A stretch of 64,000 bases of DNA from DATMNI01 sp963817515. GTDB lineage: Bacteria > Acidobacteriota > Terriglobia > Bryobacterales > Bryobacteraceae. Both the position numbers and the translations under genes were made by a program. The DNA lies in NCBI GenBank assembly GCA_963817515.1, contig CAWFPJ010000040.1, positions 1-64,000 on the forward strand. The letters are read 5' to 3'. Below the pieces are notes generated by a model. It searched no databases. It had not been told where the DNA came from and saw only the letters and a program-made list of their open reading frames with translations. Positions 1-10,479 of this stretch are shown piece by piece (positions within the stretch are counted from its first letter, which is position 1; every line of letters begins with the position of its first letter).

Positions 1-3000
1 TGCCTACGCTACTACCCGGATTCCCGAATTGCGGCGTGTTGAAAGCGTTGAACAGTTCACCACGAAACTGTAGCTGGTGGTTCTCCCGCCATGGCATCTT
101 GAACCCTTTTTGCGCCGAAAGGTTCCACGTGTTCAAACCTGGACCGACCAGCGGGTTGCGAGGCGTGTTGCCGTACATGAAGACGCTGGGCGTAAACGCG
201 GCGGTGTTGAACCAGCGGCTGGGGTCGCGTTGCGACGACGAGATGGAAGGAGTCTGGCCTGGAACCAGGTTCGGCCGGGCAGCGCCGACCGAATCGTTGT
301 TCTGGGTGTCTGACGCCTGATTAATGCGGAATGGAGATCCGCTCTGCAGATTAACGATGCCGCCCATCGACCAGCCGCCGAGCACCGCTTGAGGGATGCC
401 TCGCAGGCGCTGCGTGAACGGAATTTCCCAGACGTAGCCGATGACCAGCCGGTGGCGCAGATCCAGGATGCTGCTCGCCTTCTCGTTGATCCCACGATGC
501 CGCGGATCTTGACACTGGCAACGCGACCCGTTGGTCTCGTCCTCCTGATCGTCGATCATATGCGACCAGTTGTAGGCTGTCGTAAAACTTAAGCCCTTAG
601 CGAATCGATGCTCGAAGCGGGCCTGCAAGGCATGATAGGTGCTGTTGCCGTCCGTAGTGAGCAGGCGGATGCGATTGAACTGCGGATATGGCCGGCGTGC
701 CTGGATGTCGCCCGGCCCAGGATCAGGGCTGTTGTAATTGAGCTGGCTGGTGTCGAGGTACGTTGCCTTCGTGCCAACGTACCCGATTTCCAGAGCGTTG
801 TTACCGCCAAACTGGCGCGAAATCTGTAAATTCCAGTTTTGGATGTAGGGATTGATATGGCGCCGATCAGGCGGCATCGAAACCACGTTATAGAGCGGTG
901 TGCTGGAGACCAGTGCTGATGGCACCGGATTCTGGATGGTCGCTATCGGGTTGGTCGTAGGGTTGATCACCGTAATACTACCGGCCATTGGCGGATTTAA
1001 CTGCAGGACGTTCACGTGATCGAACTGGTTTGTAGCGGTGAAGATACCGTATCCTCCCCGAAATACCGTCTGGTCATTCAGCCGGTAAGCCATTCCCACG
1101 CGCGGCACAAGGTGCCAGTGCTCGTTCTTCCAGAGGTCTACCACCTGCCCCTTGCCTGCGGCGGAAGTCCGATTGTCCGGCGGCCACAGCACCGGGCCAC
1201 TGGTGCCAAGGTCCCAACGAAGTGTCCGGCTGTTGCCGTTGATTTCGTGGGGCAGCGTCAGCATGTCGTAGCGCACTCCCAGATTGAGAGTCAACTTCGA
1301 GCTGACCTTCCAGTCATCCTGAAAGTAGAAGAAATTGCGCCACTGCCGTACCGCCGAAACAGGCTGTCCTTCCGGAGTCAAGGTTTCTCGCGGATAGCCG
1401 AGCATATAGGCCGCACCGGCCTCCCCGGCTATGTCACTTGTAAAGGTGATCTGGCCGTAGGGCCAGTTGATGGTGTTGGCGTTCGATATGTGACGGCCGA
1501 TGTCCGCGCCCATCTTCAAAGCATGTTTTCCGCGAAAGATGCTGACGTTATCCACTACTTCATAGGTTTGCGTCTTGTCCACGTCGGAACCGCCGGTCTC
1601 ACCGAATCCCAGGTAACCGGAGATGTTGATGGTCGGAAACCCCGCCTCGGCCTGCGTGAGTTCACGACCATTCGGGCCGCCCTGCTTTAACCCGTTGATG
1701 CCGATCTGCGAAGCGGTAAAATTCGTATCTTTGCGCGGGTTGGTGGAATTGCGATTGCCCCGATGGTAGCCAAAACGCAGTTCGTTGAGCAGGTTCGGGC
1801 TGAAGGTATGAACGTACTGCCCTTGAACGTTCTGATTTAAGTATGGGGACTCTGACCGGAACACCGGAACTTCCGGTATGACGACCTGCTTCCAGTTTTG
1901 AATCATGTAATGCCCCGAAATCTGATCGCGATCACTCAGCCGGTAGTCGATGCGCGAGAGGCCCTGGTCCCAATTGGTATTGGCACGGGACAGGAAAGCG
2001 TAGTTCAAGTCGCCGGGGCGATTTGGGAGCGGCAGATACTGGCTGGCCAGGGACACGGAAACGGGATCCAGGCGGCTGGCGGGGATAATGTTACCCGGAA
2101 AAGGACTTCCGCTGAACGGGTCAATGACAGGCGTAGAGATGGCAGAGAAGTTCCCTTGACGCTGTGCCGGCGTCAGCACGATATCGCTGCCGGCGGACTC
2201 CTGATTGTTGCGCTGGCTCTCCCATCCGACCATGAAGAATGCTTTGTCCCTGATGATGTGGCCGGAAACCACGGTGCCGAACTGATTTCGCCGCAGAACG
2301 TCTTTGGGCAAAGGGGCCGGGCTGAAATAGCTGCGGGCGTCCAGGGCGTCGTTACGAAGAAACTCATAGAGGCTGCCATGTAGGGCGTTGGCCCCGGAAC
2401 GTAGTTGGACGTTCACATTCGCCCCGCCATTGCCTCCATACTCGGCGCTGTAATTACCGGTTTGCACCCTGAACTCCTGGATGGCGTCCAGGGGAGGGAA
2501 AATGGCAACGAACGCCCAACGGTTGGCGGTTGCCTTCACCCCGTCGAATGTCAGAGCCATGGTTGTGTCGCGTGTGCCGTTGGCCCGCACCAGGCTGAAT
2601 TGCGTTTCCGTGCGCACGGTTACCCCGGGTGTGAGCGCCGCCAGATCGATAAAACGCCGGCCGTTCAGCGGCATGTTGGCTATGCGCTCCGTGGACACAA
2701 CCTCGCCAAGGCTTGAGTTTTCCGTCTGCAGTAGGGGATTCTCGGCGATCACTTCGGTGTGCTCTGCCACCTGCCCAACCTGCATGATGAAGTTCAGGCG
2801 CGCCTGCTGTCCGGTCTGCAACAGGACGCTAGTGCGCCGCTCCGTGGTGAAACCAGCGGCACTTGCCTCCAGGGAATATTCGCCTGGCAACAGGTACCGT
2901 ACTTCAAACGCGCCCTCCTGGTTGGTATTCACCTTGCGACTGAAACCAGTCGCCGGCTGCGTGATAGTTACTGCTGCTCCTGGAATGATGGCGCCGCTTG

Positions 3001-3121
3001 GGTCGGTGACCACTCCAAGAATGGCTGTGTCAAGGGTTTGCGCCGGCACCGGAAGGCAAGCGATAACCAGGGCGGCAGCTATCTTCCAACTTGTCTTTAC
3101 AATTGTTTGCATTTCTCGCAT
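1..3121 (-). CDS. Oar-like TonB-dependent receptor, 3' end beyond the window
   Basis: Outer-membrane receptor of the Oar/carboxypeptidase-regulatory type; about 1040 codons are visible and the frame is still open at base 1. The start at 3121 is followed by a second ATG at 3112, and GGGG lies five bases upstream. A Sec signal (about residues 1-28, ending VPAQ) is followed by the Ig-like carboxypeptidase-regulatory domain (GVVTDPSGAIIPGA, about 35-115). The plug region has PLNGRRF and NYSAEYGGNGGANVNV. The barrel contains the strand motif LTLNLGVRYDML. Near the window edge the typical C-terminal block QFRGELFNAFNTPQFGNP is read in the same frame as the start, so I see no frameshift. The substrate is unknown. 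Sure of family, unsure of ligand. Confidence 0.9.
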   Translation of the reverse strand, partial: MREMQTIVKTSWKIAAALVIACLPVPAQTLDTAILGVVTDPSGAIIPGAAVTITQPATGFSRKVNTNQEGAFEVRYLLPGEYSLEASAAGFTTERRTSVLLQTGQQARLNFIMQVGQVAEHTEVIAENPLLQTENSSLGEVVSTERIANMPLNGRRFIDLAALTPGVTVRTETQFSLVRANGTRDTTMALTFDGVKATANRWAFVAIFPPLDAIQEFRVQTGNYSAEYGGNGGANVNVQLRSGANALHGSLYEFLRNDALDARSYFSPAPLPKDVLRRNQFGTVVSGHIIRDKAFFMVGWESQRNNQESAGSDIVLTPAQRQGNFSAISTPVIDPFSGSPFPGNIIPASRLDPVSVSLASQYLPLPNRPGDLNYAFLSRANTNWDQGLSRIDYRLSDRDQISGHYMIQNWKQVVIPEVPVFRSESPYLNQNVQGQYVHTFSPNLLNELRFGYHRGNRNSTNPRKDTNFTASQIGINGLKQGGPNGRELTQAEAGFPTINISGYLGFGETGGSDVDKTQTYEVVDNVSIFRGKHALKMGADIGRHISNANTINWPYGQITFTSDIAGEAGAAYMLGYPRETLTPEGQPVSAVRQWRNFFYFQDDWKVSSKLTLNLGVRYDMLTLPHEINGNSRTLRWDLGTSGPVLWPPDNRTSAAGKGQVVDLWKNEHWHLVPRVGMAYRLNDQTVFRGGYGIFTATNQFDHVNVLQLNPPMAGSITVINPTTNPIATIQNPVPSALVSSTPLYNVVSMPPDRRHINPYIQNWNLQISRQFGGNNALEIGYVGTKATYLDTSQLNYNSPDPGPGDIQARRPYPQFNRIRLLTTDGNSTYHALQARFEHRFAKGLSFTTAYNWSHMIDDQEDETNGSRCQCQDPRHRGINEKASSILDLRHRLVIGYVWEIPFTQRLRGIPQAVLGGWSMGGIVNLQSGSPFRINQASDTQNNDSVGAARPNLVPGQTPSISSSQRDPSRWFNTAAFTPSVFMYGNTPRNPLVGPGLNTWNLSAQKGFKMPWRENHQLQFRGELFNAFNTPQFGNPGSSVG

Positions 3122-3472
3122 GAATTCCCCGCCTTATCCGCGATTTCCATTTTGGACTCGCGAATTTTGGCTACAGTGTACACCCAAGCGCCGTCCTTTG
3201 ATCCTCAGCTAAATTATCTTTCGTATTACCAGAAACAATTCCCACCACCGGACGCTCGGGATATAACCCAATACCGCGTGAGTTTGCCGCTTGCAGATTC
3301 TCTACTCTTGGGATTTACCTGGTAAATCGAATGGGTCCGCCACGGTCTTGACCTGGACCGGGCGTTTGTTCCGTCGTACGCCACGGCATCGGGAATCCGT
3401 GAAATACCCTACCTTTCTGCCGTATTCCCGATTTCTTCGATATTAGGAGCAGAGAGCTCGAGGCGCTCTAAG
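3122..3472. other. 351-base intergenic region between two Oar-like receptors
   Basis: No convincing gene on either strand; the open frames here are short. It should hold the promoter of the receptor starting at 3121 and the 3' end of the one stopping at 3473. The inverted pair CGGGAAT (3390-3396) and ATTCCCG (3424-3430) is perfect but widely spaced. A weak AGAGC/GCTCT pair lies just beyond the stop at 3473. I could not find a good -35/-10 pair for the 3121 gene. Confidence 0.5.
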
Positions 3473-6400
3473 CTAGTACACGAAGCGCAAGCCGAACTGA
3501 ATATTGCGTTCGCTGCCGCCGATGGCCGATGTGATCTGCCCGAACTGTGCATTGGTGATGTCAGTAATCGGAGGACTCAGCGCTGGATGGTTGAATAGGT
3601 TGAAAAACTCTGCCCGGAATTGCATGTTGCACCGCTCCAGGAATCGCGTGTTCTTGATCAGTGAAAAATCGGTGTTGATACGGCGCGGCGAACGCAGATT
3701 GGGCTGGCTCAACGAGTCATTCGGAATTGTGAACGGAGGCGCGGCTTGAAAACAACTGGTGTTGAACCAGTGGCTGTCGGTCTGCCCGGTCGATAGAACT
3801 GGGTTGCAGATGCGGTTTGCGCGCCCATTGGTGTACGAAAAGTCGTAGAGGTTGGTCTGGTCGGGCGCCGTGATCAGGATCGGACGGCCGCTCTGGAGCA
3901 CCGAGATGCCGCTCACCTCCCAGCCTCCGAACATGACGGCCGGGACGCCATGACTGAGATACGATTTCCCCTTTCCAAGCGGGATGTCATAAATGTAGCT
4001 GAGAACCAGCCGCTGCGGCACATCGTTAGCCTCGATGCTGCGATTGTAGTTCGGATTGTACAGGCCGTTTGACGGTCCCACCACCCACGTGTTCGACTGC
4101 GCCGTGTTGGCGATGGTCTTCGAGAGCGTGTAGCCCAACTGAAACAGCAGCCCGTGCGAATACTGTTTTTGCACCCGCGCCGTCATGCTGTTGTACCGCA
4201 TGTCGGCATAGGCATCGCGGAAGATCAGCACGTCCTGATACTGCGGATAGGGCCGAAGAAGCTGTCGCAACTGCACTGTCGGCGTGCTCAGGGCGCCGGT
4301 GGTGATCTGGCCATAGAAGGGATTCGCCACGGACTGGAGCAACTGAGATCCCAGGCTGAGCTCAAGCGGATTGTTCTCGTCATTCTGGCGGTTCCAGAAC
4401 AGATGGGTCATCTTGGAGCCTACGTAGGCGACCTCGGCCAGCAGCGTGGAACTGATCTCGCGCTGAATGCTCAGGGTGTAGTCGCTCAGGTAGGGCGACG
4501 GACGGTTGCGGTTGTCGGCGCGAACCGCTTGGCCAACGAAGTCCGAGCTCTGCGAGGGCCTCGTAATACCCCCGGCGAACGGATTGTTCCAGGATCCGTT
4601 CACCGGCGGAGTGTTCGGCAGGGGATTCGGCGGTCCCAGGAAAAGGAAATTAGAAATGAACCCGCCGTTGCCGAAGTCAGTGGCGGCATCGTTCACACCC
4701 ACGTAGGTGGTGAAGAAGATCCCGGCGCCGGCGCGAACCACCGTCTTTGGCGCGGCCTGCCAGGCCACACCGAGGCGCGGCGAGAAATTGTGGCGGTGCG
4801 GATTCTCCTCATAGCCGCCCGGTGGATCTTCCTTGAACATACCCTTTTGGCCGGTGGTAGGCTCGACGGCGCCGAAGTCGAAGTAGCCGATCTGGCCGAA
4901 CTTCTCGGCGTAGGGCGTCTGGTATTCCCAGCGCACTCCCAGATTCAGCGTGAGCCGGTTCGTAATCCGGTAGTCGTCCTGGACGAATGCCGAGTAGTAT
5001 TTGTAGTAAAGGAAGAGCGGGTTTGTAATGGTGATAGTTCCGCCTACTGGAACACCCAGCAGCAGGCTCGCCAAGCCGTTGCCTCCGTTGAGCGTGGTGC
5101 TGGTCGGGTCGGGACCCTGTGTGTAGGTGCGGTCGAAATTGAATTGTCCAGCCGCATACTGGGAGTTGTAAGCGTTCATGCGGACGAGTTGGAGATCGGT
5201 TCCAAACCTGAGGTTGTGGCGCTTTCTGATCCAATTCAATTGATACTGCCCCTGCCAGGTATCCTGCGGGACCAGGGTGCGGGTTGGACCGCCGAGCATG
5301 CCGAAATCGTTCGGGGAAGCTCCGGTGACTACCAGGCCCGAACCAGCGTTGTAAGTCTGGACGCTGATCGCTGGAAATTGATTGTAGCCGACGTAATTGG
5401 TGAACGCAGGACCGAACCCCAATTGCGAGGGACTAAATCCTTGGCTCTGGGGATAATTGTTGACTTGCAGCCGCGTGTAGCTGAGGCGGAATTCGCCCAG
5501 CCAGTTTGGGCTGAAGGTTGACGTCAGGCCGATGAGCGCGGTGGTATTGGGCTGCGACGAAATGGTCTGTTCCGCGAACGCCAGGTTCTTGATGGAACTG
5601 AAGCTTGTATATGGCGCATAGCCAACGCGCCCGAAAATACGCTCCGATTCACTAAAGTAATGATCGATCCGCGCAAGGTAATTATCCGTGTTTGTGATTG
5701 ACTTTCCCGATGTCAGGTAGTTATTCACCAACTGTGCGGTTTGGCCGGGGAAATTCGGCAGAGGATAATATCCCACGACGTTCTGGGAAATGGCGTTAAT
5801 GCTGCTCGCCGGGATCATGTTTCCCGGATACGCCGTGCGGAGATAATGGCCCGGGTTACTGGGGTCCGCACGGGTGGTCGTTGGATCGTAGATGACATCT
5901 AGTTGTCCCAGACGATTCAACGTCTGTGAAAAGTCGCCGACGCGCTGCGCTGCTGTAGGAACGGTGTCCAGAATCTGCTGTGGGCTGCCCTGCCGGGTAC
6001 CTTCGTAATCGAAGAAGAAGAAGGTTTTATTCTTGCCGTGGTACAGCCTGGGGATCACGATGGGGCCGCCGATGTTCGCCCCAAACGCGTTCCGCTGGAA
6101 CAAAGCCTTCCTAATACCATTACGATCATTGGTCCAGCTGTTCGCGTTCAGGTGGTCGTTGCGAAGGAAGTCCCATGCGGCGCCATGAATCTGATTCGTA
6201 CCGGATTTAGTGGATAGGATCGCGACTCCGCCTGCCACCCGGCCATAGGCGGCGTTGAAGCTTGCCGTTTCGAGTTTGAATTCGGAGACGGCTTCGATGG
6301 GCAGAGAGTAGGCGAGCCCCGATTCGGTGGCTCCGCGGCTTTCCGCGCCATCGATCAGCACACCATTTTGTTGCGCCAGCCCGCCCCCGATCTGGGCTGT

Positions 6401-6976
6401 CGTGACCCGGCCGATGATGCCGGGATTCGACTGCTGTCCCTGAGTGGGAATAACGCCCGGAACCACGGCAGCGAATGCCAGGGGATCGCGCGAGAGAATC
6501 GGCAATTCGGCAACGGCCCTGCTTGTGACGACACCATTCATGTCAGAGCTTTGGGCTTCCAGTTGGACCGCGGTGGCACTGACTTCGACAGCCTGCTGGA
6601 CGGCCCCAATTTCGAGGGACACGTTTTGCGTAGCAGCCAATCCCGTGGTCAGCGGGATGTTCTCGACCTTGGCGGACCGGAAACCAGTTTTTTCGACCGT
6701 CAGTTCGTAGGATCCAGGTGGCAAGGAGGTCAGGAAGTAAAGACCTGACGAATTGGTGGTGGCCCGGTTGACAATATTCGTGGCGATATTGCGGATCGAG
6801 ACAACCGCATCAGCAACGGCGGCTTTGGTCGAATCGGTTACCGCGCCGGTGATGCTGGTGCGCTCGGTCTGCGCTAAAACCACTTGGACGCCTGCTAGGA
6901 AGAGAAAACAGCAGAGAAGTGAAGCGGCTTTCATGGCCGTGTTGGATGCGAAACCAGGCAATCGTACGGAACCCAT
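3473..6976 (-). CDS. Oar-like TonB-dependent receptor
   Basis: Intact 1167-residue outer-membrane receptor. I keep the start at 6976 because GGAGG lies seven bases upstream (6984-6988); the ATG at 6934 would give a more ordinary signal peptide (MKAASLLCCFLFLAG) but has no such site. The signal ends near VVLAQT. The Ig-like carboxypeptidase-regulatory domain follows (GAVTDSTKAAVADAVVSIRN), then the plug (AAYGRVAGGVAILSTKSGTN) and a large barrel with FFFFDYEGTRQ, LNLGVRWEYQTPY and the C-terminal FGLRFVY. The terminal aromatic residue is the usual outer-membrane insertion signal. The plug lacks the usual PLNGRN and reads ELPILSRDPLAFAAVVPG instead. A separate promoter lies upstream. The ligand is unknown. 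Confidence 0.93.
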   Translation of the reverse strand: MGSVRLPGFASNTAMKAASLLCCFLFLAGVQVVLAQTERTSITGAVTDSTKAAVADAVVSIRNIATNIVNRATTNSSGLYFLTSLPPGSYELTVEKTGFRSAKVENIPLTTGLAATQNVSLEIGAVQQAVEVSATAVQLEAQSSDMNGVVTSRAVAELPILSRDPLAFAAVVPGVIPTQGQQSNPGIIGRVTTAQIGGGLAQQNGVLIDGAESRGATESGLAYSLPIEAVSEFKLETASFNAAYGRVAGGVAILSTKSGTNQIHGAAWDFLRNDHLNANSWTNDRNGIRKALFQRNAFGANIGGPIVIPRLYHGKNKTFFFFDYEGTRQGSPQQILDTVPTAAQRVGDFSQTLNRLGQLDVIYDPTTTRADPSNPGHYLRTAYPGNMIPASSINAISQNVVGYYPLPNFPGQTAQLVNNYLTSGKSITNTDNYLARIDHYFSESERIFGRVGYAPYTSFSSIKNLAFAEQTISSQPNTTALIGLTSTFSPNWLGEFRLSYTRLQVNNYPQSQGFSPSQLGFGPAFTNYVGYNQFPAISVQTYNAGSGLVVTGASPNDFGMLGGPTRTLVPQDTWQGQYQLNWIRKRHNLRFGTDLQLVRMNAYNSQYAAGQFNFDRTYTQGPDPTSTTLNGGNGLASLLLGVPVGGTITITNPLFLYYKYYSAFVQDDYRITNRLTLNLGVRWEYQTPYAEKFGQIGYFDFGAVEPTTGQKGMFKEDPPGGYEENPHRHNFSPRLGVAWQAAPKTVVRAGAGIFFTTYVGVNDAATDFGNGGFISNFLFLGPPNPLPNTPPVNGSWNNPFAGGITRPSQSSDFVGQAVRADNRNRPSPYLSDYTLSIQREISSTLLAEVAYVGSKMTHLFWNRQNDENNPLELSLGSQLLQSVANPFYGQITTGALSTPTVQLRQLLRPYPQYQDVLIFRDAYADMRYNSMTARVQKQYSHGLLFQLGYTLSKTIANTAQSNTWVVGPSNGLYNPNYNRSIEANDVPQRLVLSYIYDIPLGKGKSYLSHGVPAVMFGGWEVSGISVLQSGRPILITAPDQTNLYDFSYTNGRANRICNPVLSTGQTDSHWFNTSCFQAAPPFTIPNDSLSQPNLRSPRRINTDFSLIKNTRFLERCNMQFRAEFFNLFNHPALSPPITDITNAQFGQITSAIGGSERNIQFGLRFVY

Positions 6977-7006
6977 GCATCAACCTCCAACGATGAGATT
7001 ATGCAG

Positions 7007-7035
7007 ATTATTCCTCTGTTGAATAGGACTGTCAA
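7007..7035 (-). promoter_or_regulatory. Sigma-70-type promoter of the 6976 receptor
   Basis: On the minus strand TTGACA (7030-7035) is followed by a 17-base spacer and AATAAT (7007-7012). The -35 is perfect, the -10 matches 5 of 6, and the spacing is ideal. The predicted transcript begins near 7000, giving a leader of about 25 bases that contains the GGAGG site. Confidence 0.65.
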
Positions 7036-7202
7036 GGCCGTTAAACGTCCTGGACCTCGGAGAAGCGGTGGTAACTTCCTGGTTGATGCGATATGGTGCG
7101 GTTGACCCGACCCCAAGGCCGCGTTTACACCTGGGTGCTCTAGCGTACACTACTGCGGCCTCACAGAATTCCGCCAATCAGTTCCACGACATCGGCTTCG
7201 CC

Positions 7203-7805
7203 TCAACGCGGTAGGTATCTGTCATCCAACGGATCTGGAGAGTAGCTAAGCGGCGCTTTTGGAATGAGGTTGAAAACAGCAATAGCGAAGACTATCTGAA
7301 AGCCGACAATTACAAGGCAAAATGCCACCGGGTGCCCAAAGAAATACCAAAGCATGAAGAACAGCGCCGTGGATACCAGATACTGAACCACTATCAAACG
7401 CTCGGCCTTCGGAGTAAGCTTTCCATCGGTTTTGAAGGAGATTCGTTCCCGGTCTTGGGGACTTAGTCGCTGGTGGAGAAATACTAAGAACTCAGAATAG
7501 GCCTTTCGACGATCCTGAACATTCTTGCGCATACCTGCATACTCGCAATACACCCTGAAGGCGGGTCCGGCGGACGTGTGAATGGTACAGTAGTCTGGCC
7601 GCTCATTCCCGTCTGGATCGCCAAGCACCAGCTCGATGACAGCGATGTCATCGAACGCCATGCTGCCAGGGCCTTGCGGGCTGACCCAACTGATGCTCCT
7701 GTCTTCCACCCTAATCGCCATCTTGTATGGGACAGTGCGACCGGTTGGAGAACCGAAAAGTTCAAACTCGGCCTCAGGTGCCATATGAACGCGTAGTCTC
7801 CGCAT
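7203..7805 (-). CDS. Hypothetical membrane protein with a soluble N-terminal domain
   Basis: A 200-residue protein I do not recognise. Residues 1-130 look soluble and beta-rich (VPYKMAIRVEDRSISWV, then FDDIAVIELVLGD), somewhat like a PH-type fold, though this is only an impression. Two hydrophobic segments follow (about residues 142-158, VQYLVSTALFFMLWYFF, and 160-182, VAFCLVIVGFQIVFAIAVF), and the protein ends in a short polar tail. It lies 42 bases downstream of the ADOP permease on the same strand, so it may share its transcript. No strong ribosome-binding site is seen before the ATG at 7805. Confidence 0.65.
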   Translation of the reverse strand: MRRLRVHMAPEAEFELFGSPTGRTVPYKMAIRVEDRSISWVSPQGPGSMAFDDIAVIELVLGDPDGNERPDYCTIHTSAGPAFRVYCEYAGMRKNVQDRRKAYSEFLVFLHQRLSPQDRERISFKTDGKLTPKAERLIVVQYLVSTALFFMLWYFFGHPVAFCLVIVGFQIVFAIAVFNLIPKAPLSYSPDPLDDRYLPR

Positions 7806-7847
7806 TGTACTTCAAACGCGGACTACGCTAGCCGCCTTTTGGTCCCA

Positions 7848-10479
7848 TCAGCCTTCGTCGCGAAGCACTGTCATTGGATCCACGCGGGTCGCCCGGCTCG
7901 CCGGAATCCAGGCCGCGAATATGCCGACAAGAGTCATCAGGACGCAGGCGACGGCGAGTGCTACCGGGTCTAGCGTGGACACCTGGAACAAGAGAGTGTT
8001 CAGGACCCGCGTCAGCGCAAAGGCTCCAGCCAGTCCGCCGGCAAGCCCCACGATGAGCATCGAGAAGGCGCTGCGCAAAATGTGCGACAGCACGTCGCCC
8101 GAACACGCGCCCAACGCCATGCGGATGCCAATCTCGCGGCGCTGCTGCGTCACCGCATGCGCCAGAACACCGTAAAGCCCGAGCGCGGCCAGCAGAGCCG
8201 CAACCCCGGCGAAGGCGCCAACTACCCAGGTGGGCTGCCTCGCCCAGAGCATGCTCTGCTCCTTGACCTGTTCCATCGTCATAACGTCCCCCAGGGGCAG
8301 GTTGGGATCGACCTGCCGCACGGCTTCCCGAATGCCGGGCATTGCCGCCGCCGGCCCGCTCCGTGTGTGAACCACTAGTTTGATGTCCTGCCGCGGGGCC
8401 TGGGCCAATGGTAGATAGGCTACCAGCTCCGGCGGCTCGTGCAATCCGGCGGTACGCTCGCTGCGAATCACCCCCACGATCTGCAGGCTCACCAAAGACT
8501 CCGGGATTGGGCCGTAGCCAGGCACCCAGGTGCCAACGGTTCGCCCAACGGGACTTGCGATTCCGAATGTTTTCGACAATTGCCGGGCCACCTCCTGATT
8601 GATGACCACGACTCGGCGGGGCGCCCGCGCGATCCCGATTTTCAATTCCGCGCCCGCTCTCTACTGGAATTTGCAGCGCGCCGAAATACCAGGGATCGAC
8701 AAGCTTCAAACGAACCAGGAAAGATTGCCTCACTCCGGGCAAGCCCATACTTTCGCCCCATTGCACACCTTGAAGAGGCAAGCCCTGCGAGACGGATGCC
8801 TGCTCGACTCCGGGCACCGCCTGGAGCCGTTGAACCACGGCTTCATAGAATCTGGCGGCGCTGTCCGGAGACGGGTATGCCGCCGATGGAAGATCGGCCG
8901 ACATTGTAATTACGTGGTCGATTCTTACGCCGGCATCGACTTGCTGAAGTTTTGCCAGGCTCTTGAACAGGAGCGCCGCGCCGCAGATCAGCACGACGGA
9001 AGCCGCAACTTCACCGATGACGATCGTCCGGCGCACGGCTGTGTTCGAACCAGACGATCCACGTGCCGCCTGACTCAATGCGTTGGACAGCTTGCCGAAG
9101 GAAATCCGCAAGGAAGGAAGCAGACCCGCGAGTATCAAGACAGTCATGACGGCCGCCGCCGCGAAGCCAAGGACGCGCAGATCCATGCTGAGATCGGCTG
9201 TAAACGGCAGCGATGCCGCCACCAGCGGGGCCGCGGCATGAAGCAGCAGTGCGCCCAAGGCAACACCCGCCGCGCCTCCCAGAAGACACAAAACCAGGCT
9301 CTCGGTGAGCAACTGCCCGATCAAACGGCCACGGCTGGCTCCCAGAGCAGCTCTAAGCGCCATCTCCTTCTGCCGCGTTGCTCCTTTGGCCAGCGTCAGG
9401 TTCGCCACGTTCGCGCAGGCGATGAGTAACACCATCAGAACCGCTCCGAACGCCAGGTAGATGGAGCGGCGCAAGGTATCCCCAACCAGCATCTGCGCGA
9501 AGGGATCCACCGCGAAGCCCCAGTCCTTCTGGAAAATGACCCCATTGAGACTGGCTCTCAACATAGTCATCTTGGCTCGCGCCTGCTCCAGGCTTACGCC
9601 TGCGCGCAGCCGCCCAACGGGGGTCAGCCAATGCTGACCGCGATTCAGTTGATCCGGTGCGAAGATCAGCGGCTTCCAGAACACAGCTTCGTCGCGATCG
9701 AAACTGCCCGCGGGTAGAATCCCGATGATCCTGTGCGGTTCACCGTCGAGCACCAAATCGCGTTTCAGAACACCGGGGTCGCCTCCGAATTGCGTTCGCC
9801 AGAATGCGTGGCTCAGCACCACCACCCGCGCCGCTCCCGGCTGATCTTCCCCCGGTGCGAAGGTCCGCCCGGTTTGAGGCTTCACACCGAATACGTGAAA
9901 GTAATCGGCCGACACCAGCTTGCCCGAAACGCGCGCCGGATTGCCGCCCGTCGCCACCGCGGCTCTGGTACTGCACTCGACCGACAACGCCTCGAAGATA
10001 TCGCCCTGCCGCTTCCAGTCCAGAAAGGTAAGTGTGGTGGTGCCGTTGCGCCCCACGGGAGGGGATTCCCACACTCTTACCATGCGCTCCGGCTCGGGGA
10101 AAGGAAGCGGCTTCAACAGGACCGCGTCGACGATGCTGAACATGGCCGTGTTGGCGCCGATGCCGAGAGCCAGCAATCCGACGGTGACCGCGGCGAATCC
10201 GGGATCCCGCGCCAGCGAACCCATCCCATACCGAAAGTCTCTCAGTAGATTCTCCATCCACCGGACGCTGCGGTGATCACGGTGATCTTCCTTCATCTGT
10301 TCGATTCCTCCGAAATTGCGCCGGGCCGCTTGACGGGCTTCTGCTGGTATCAGGCCGGCGGCAATGGCATCCCGCTCCGCCAACTCCAGGTGAGCAACGA
10401 TTTCATCGTCCAACTCCCGATCTAGTCTCCGTCTCCTGAACAGCGCCAGCAGACGAGCTACTGCCGGGCACAGCTTCAC
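7848..10479 (-). pseudogene. ADOP-type (MacB/FtsX) ABC permease, frameshifted
   Basis: Acidobacterial duplicated orphan permease: an inner-membrane MacB/FtsX-like protein without its own ATPase domain. The start is the GTG at 10479, whose GTGA overlaps the stop of padR; the frame is open further upstream only inside padR. The prefix (RRRRLDRELDDEIVAHLELAE) precedes the signature LARDPGFAAVTVGLLALGIGANTAMFS, the first periplasmic domain and first FtsX domain (ACANVANLTLAKGATRQKEMALRAALGA). Near 8618-8621 a run of four G (C on the coding strand) shifts the frame by one base. The second half continues from about RRVVVINQEVARQL to the second FtsX block (QQRREIGIRMALGA) and ASRATRVDPMTVLRDEG. Removing one C would restore about 876 residues, normal for ADOPs. 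It may be a pseudogene or a sequence error. Confidence 0.85.

Noticed and set aside
4154..5521. Plus-strand open frame of 455 codons
   Set aside because: Antisense shadow of the receptor at 3473-6976, with a Val/Arg/Gly-rich composition typical of shadows.
7828..8620. Continuation of the first ADOP frame past the frameshift
   Set aside because: It is low in hydrophobic residues and rich in Arg, Gly and Ser, while the other frame carries the second FtsX domain.
9733..10276. Several overlapping plus-strand frames opposite the ADOP gene
   Set aside because: All are shadows of the permease; none has a start signal or motif.
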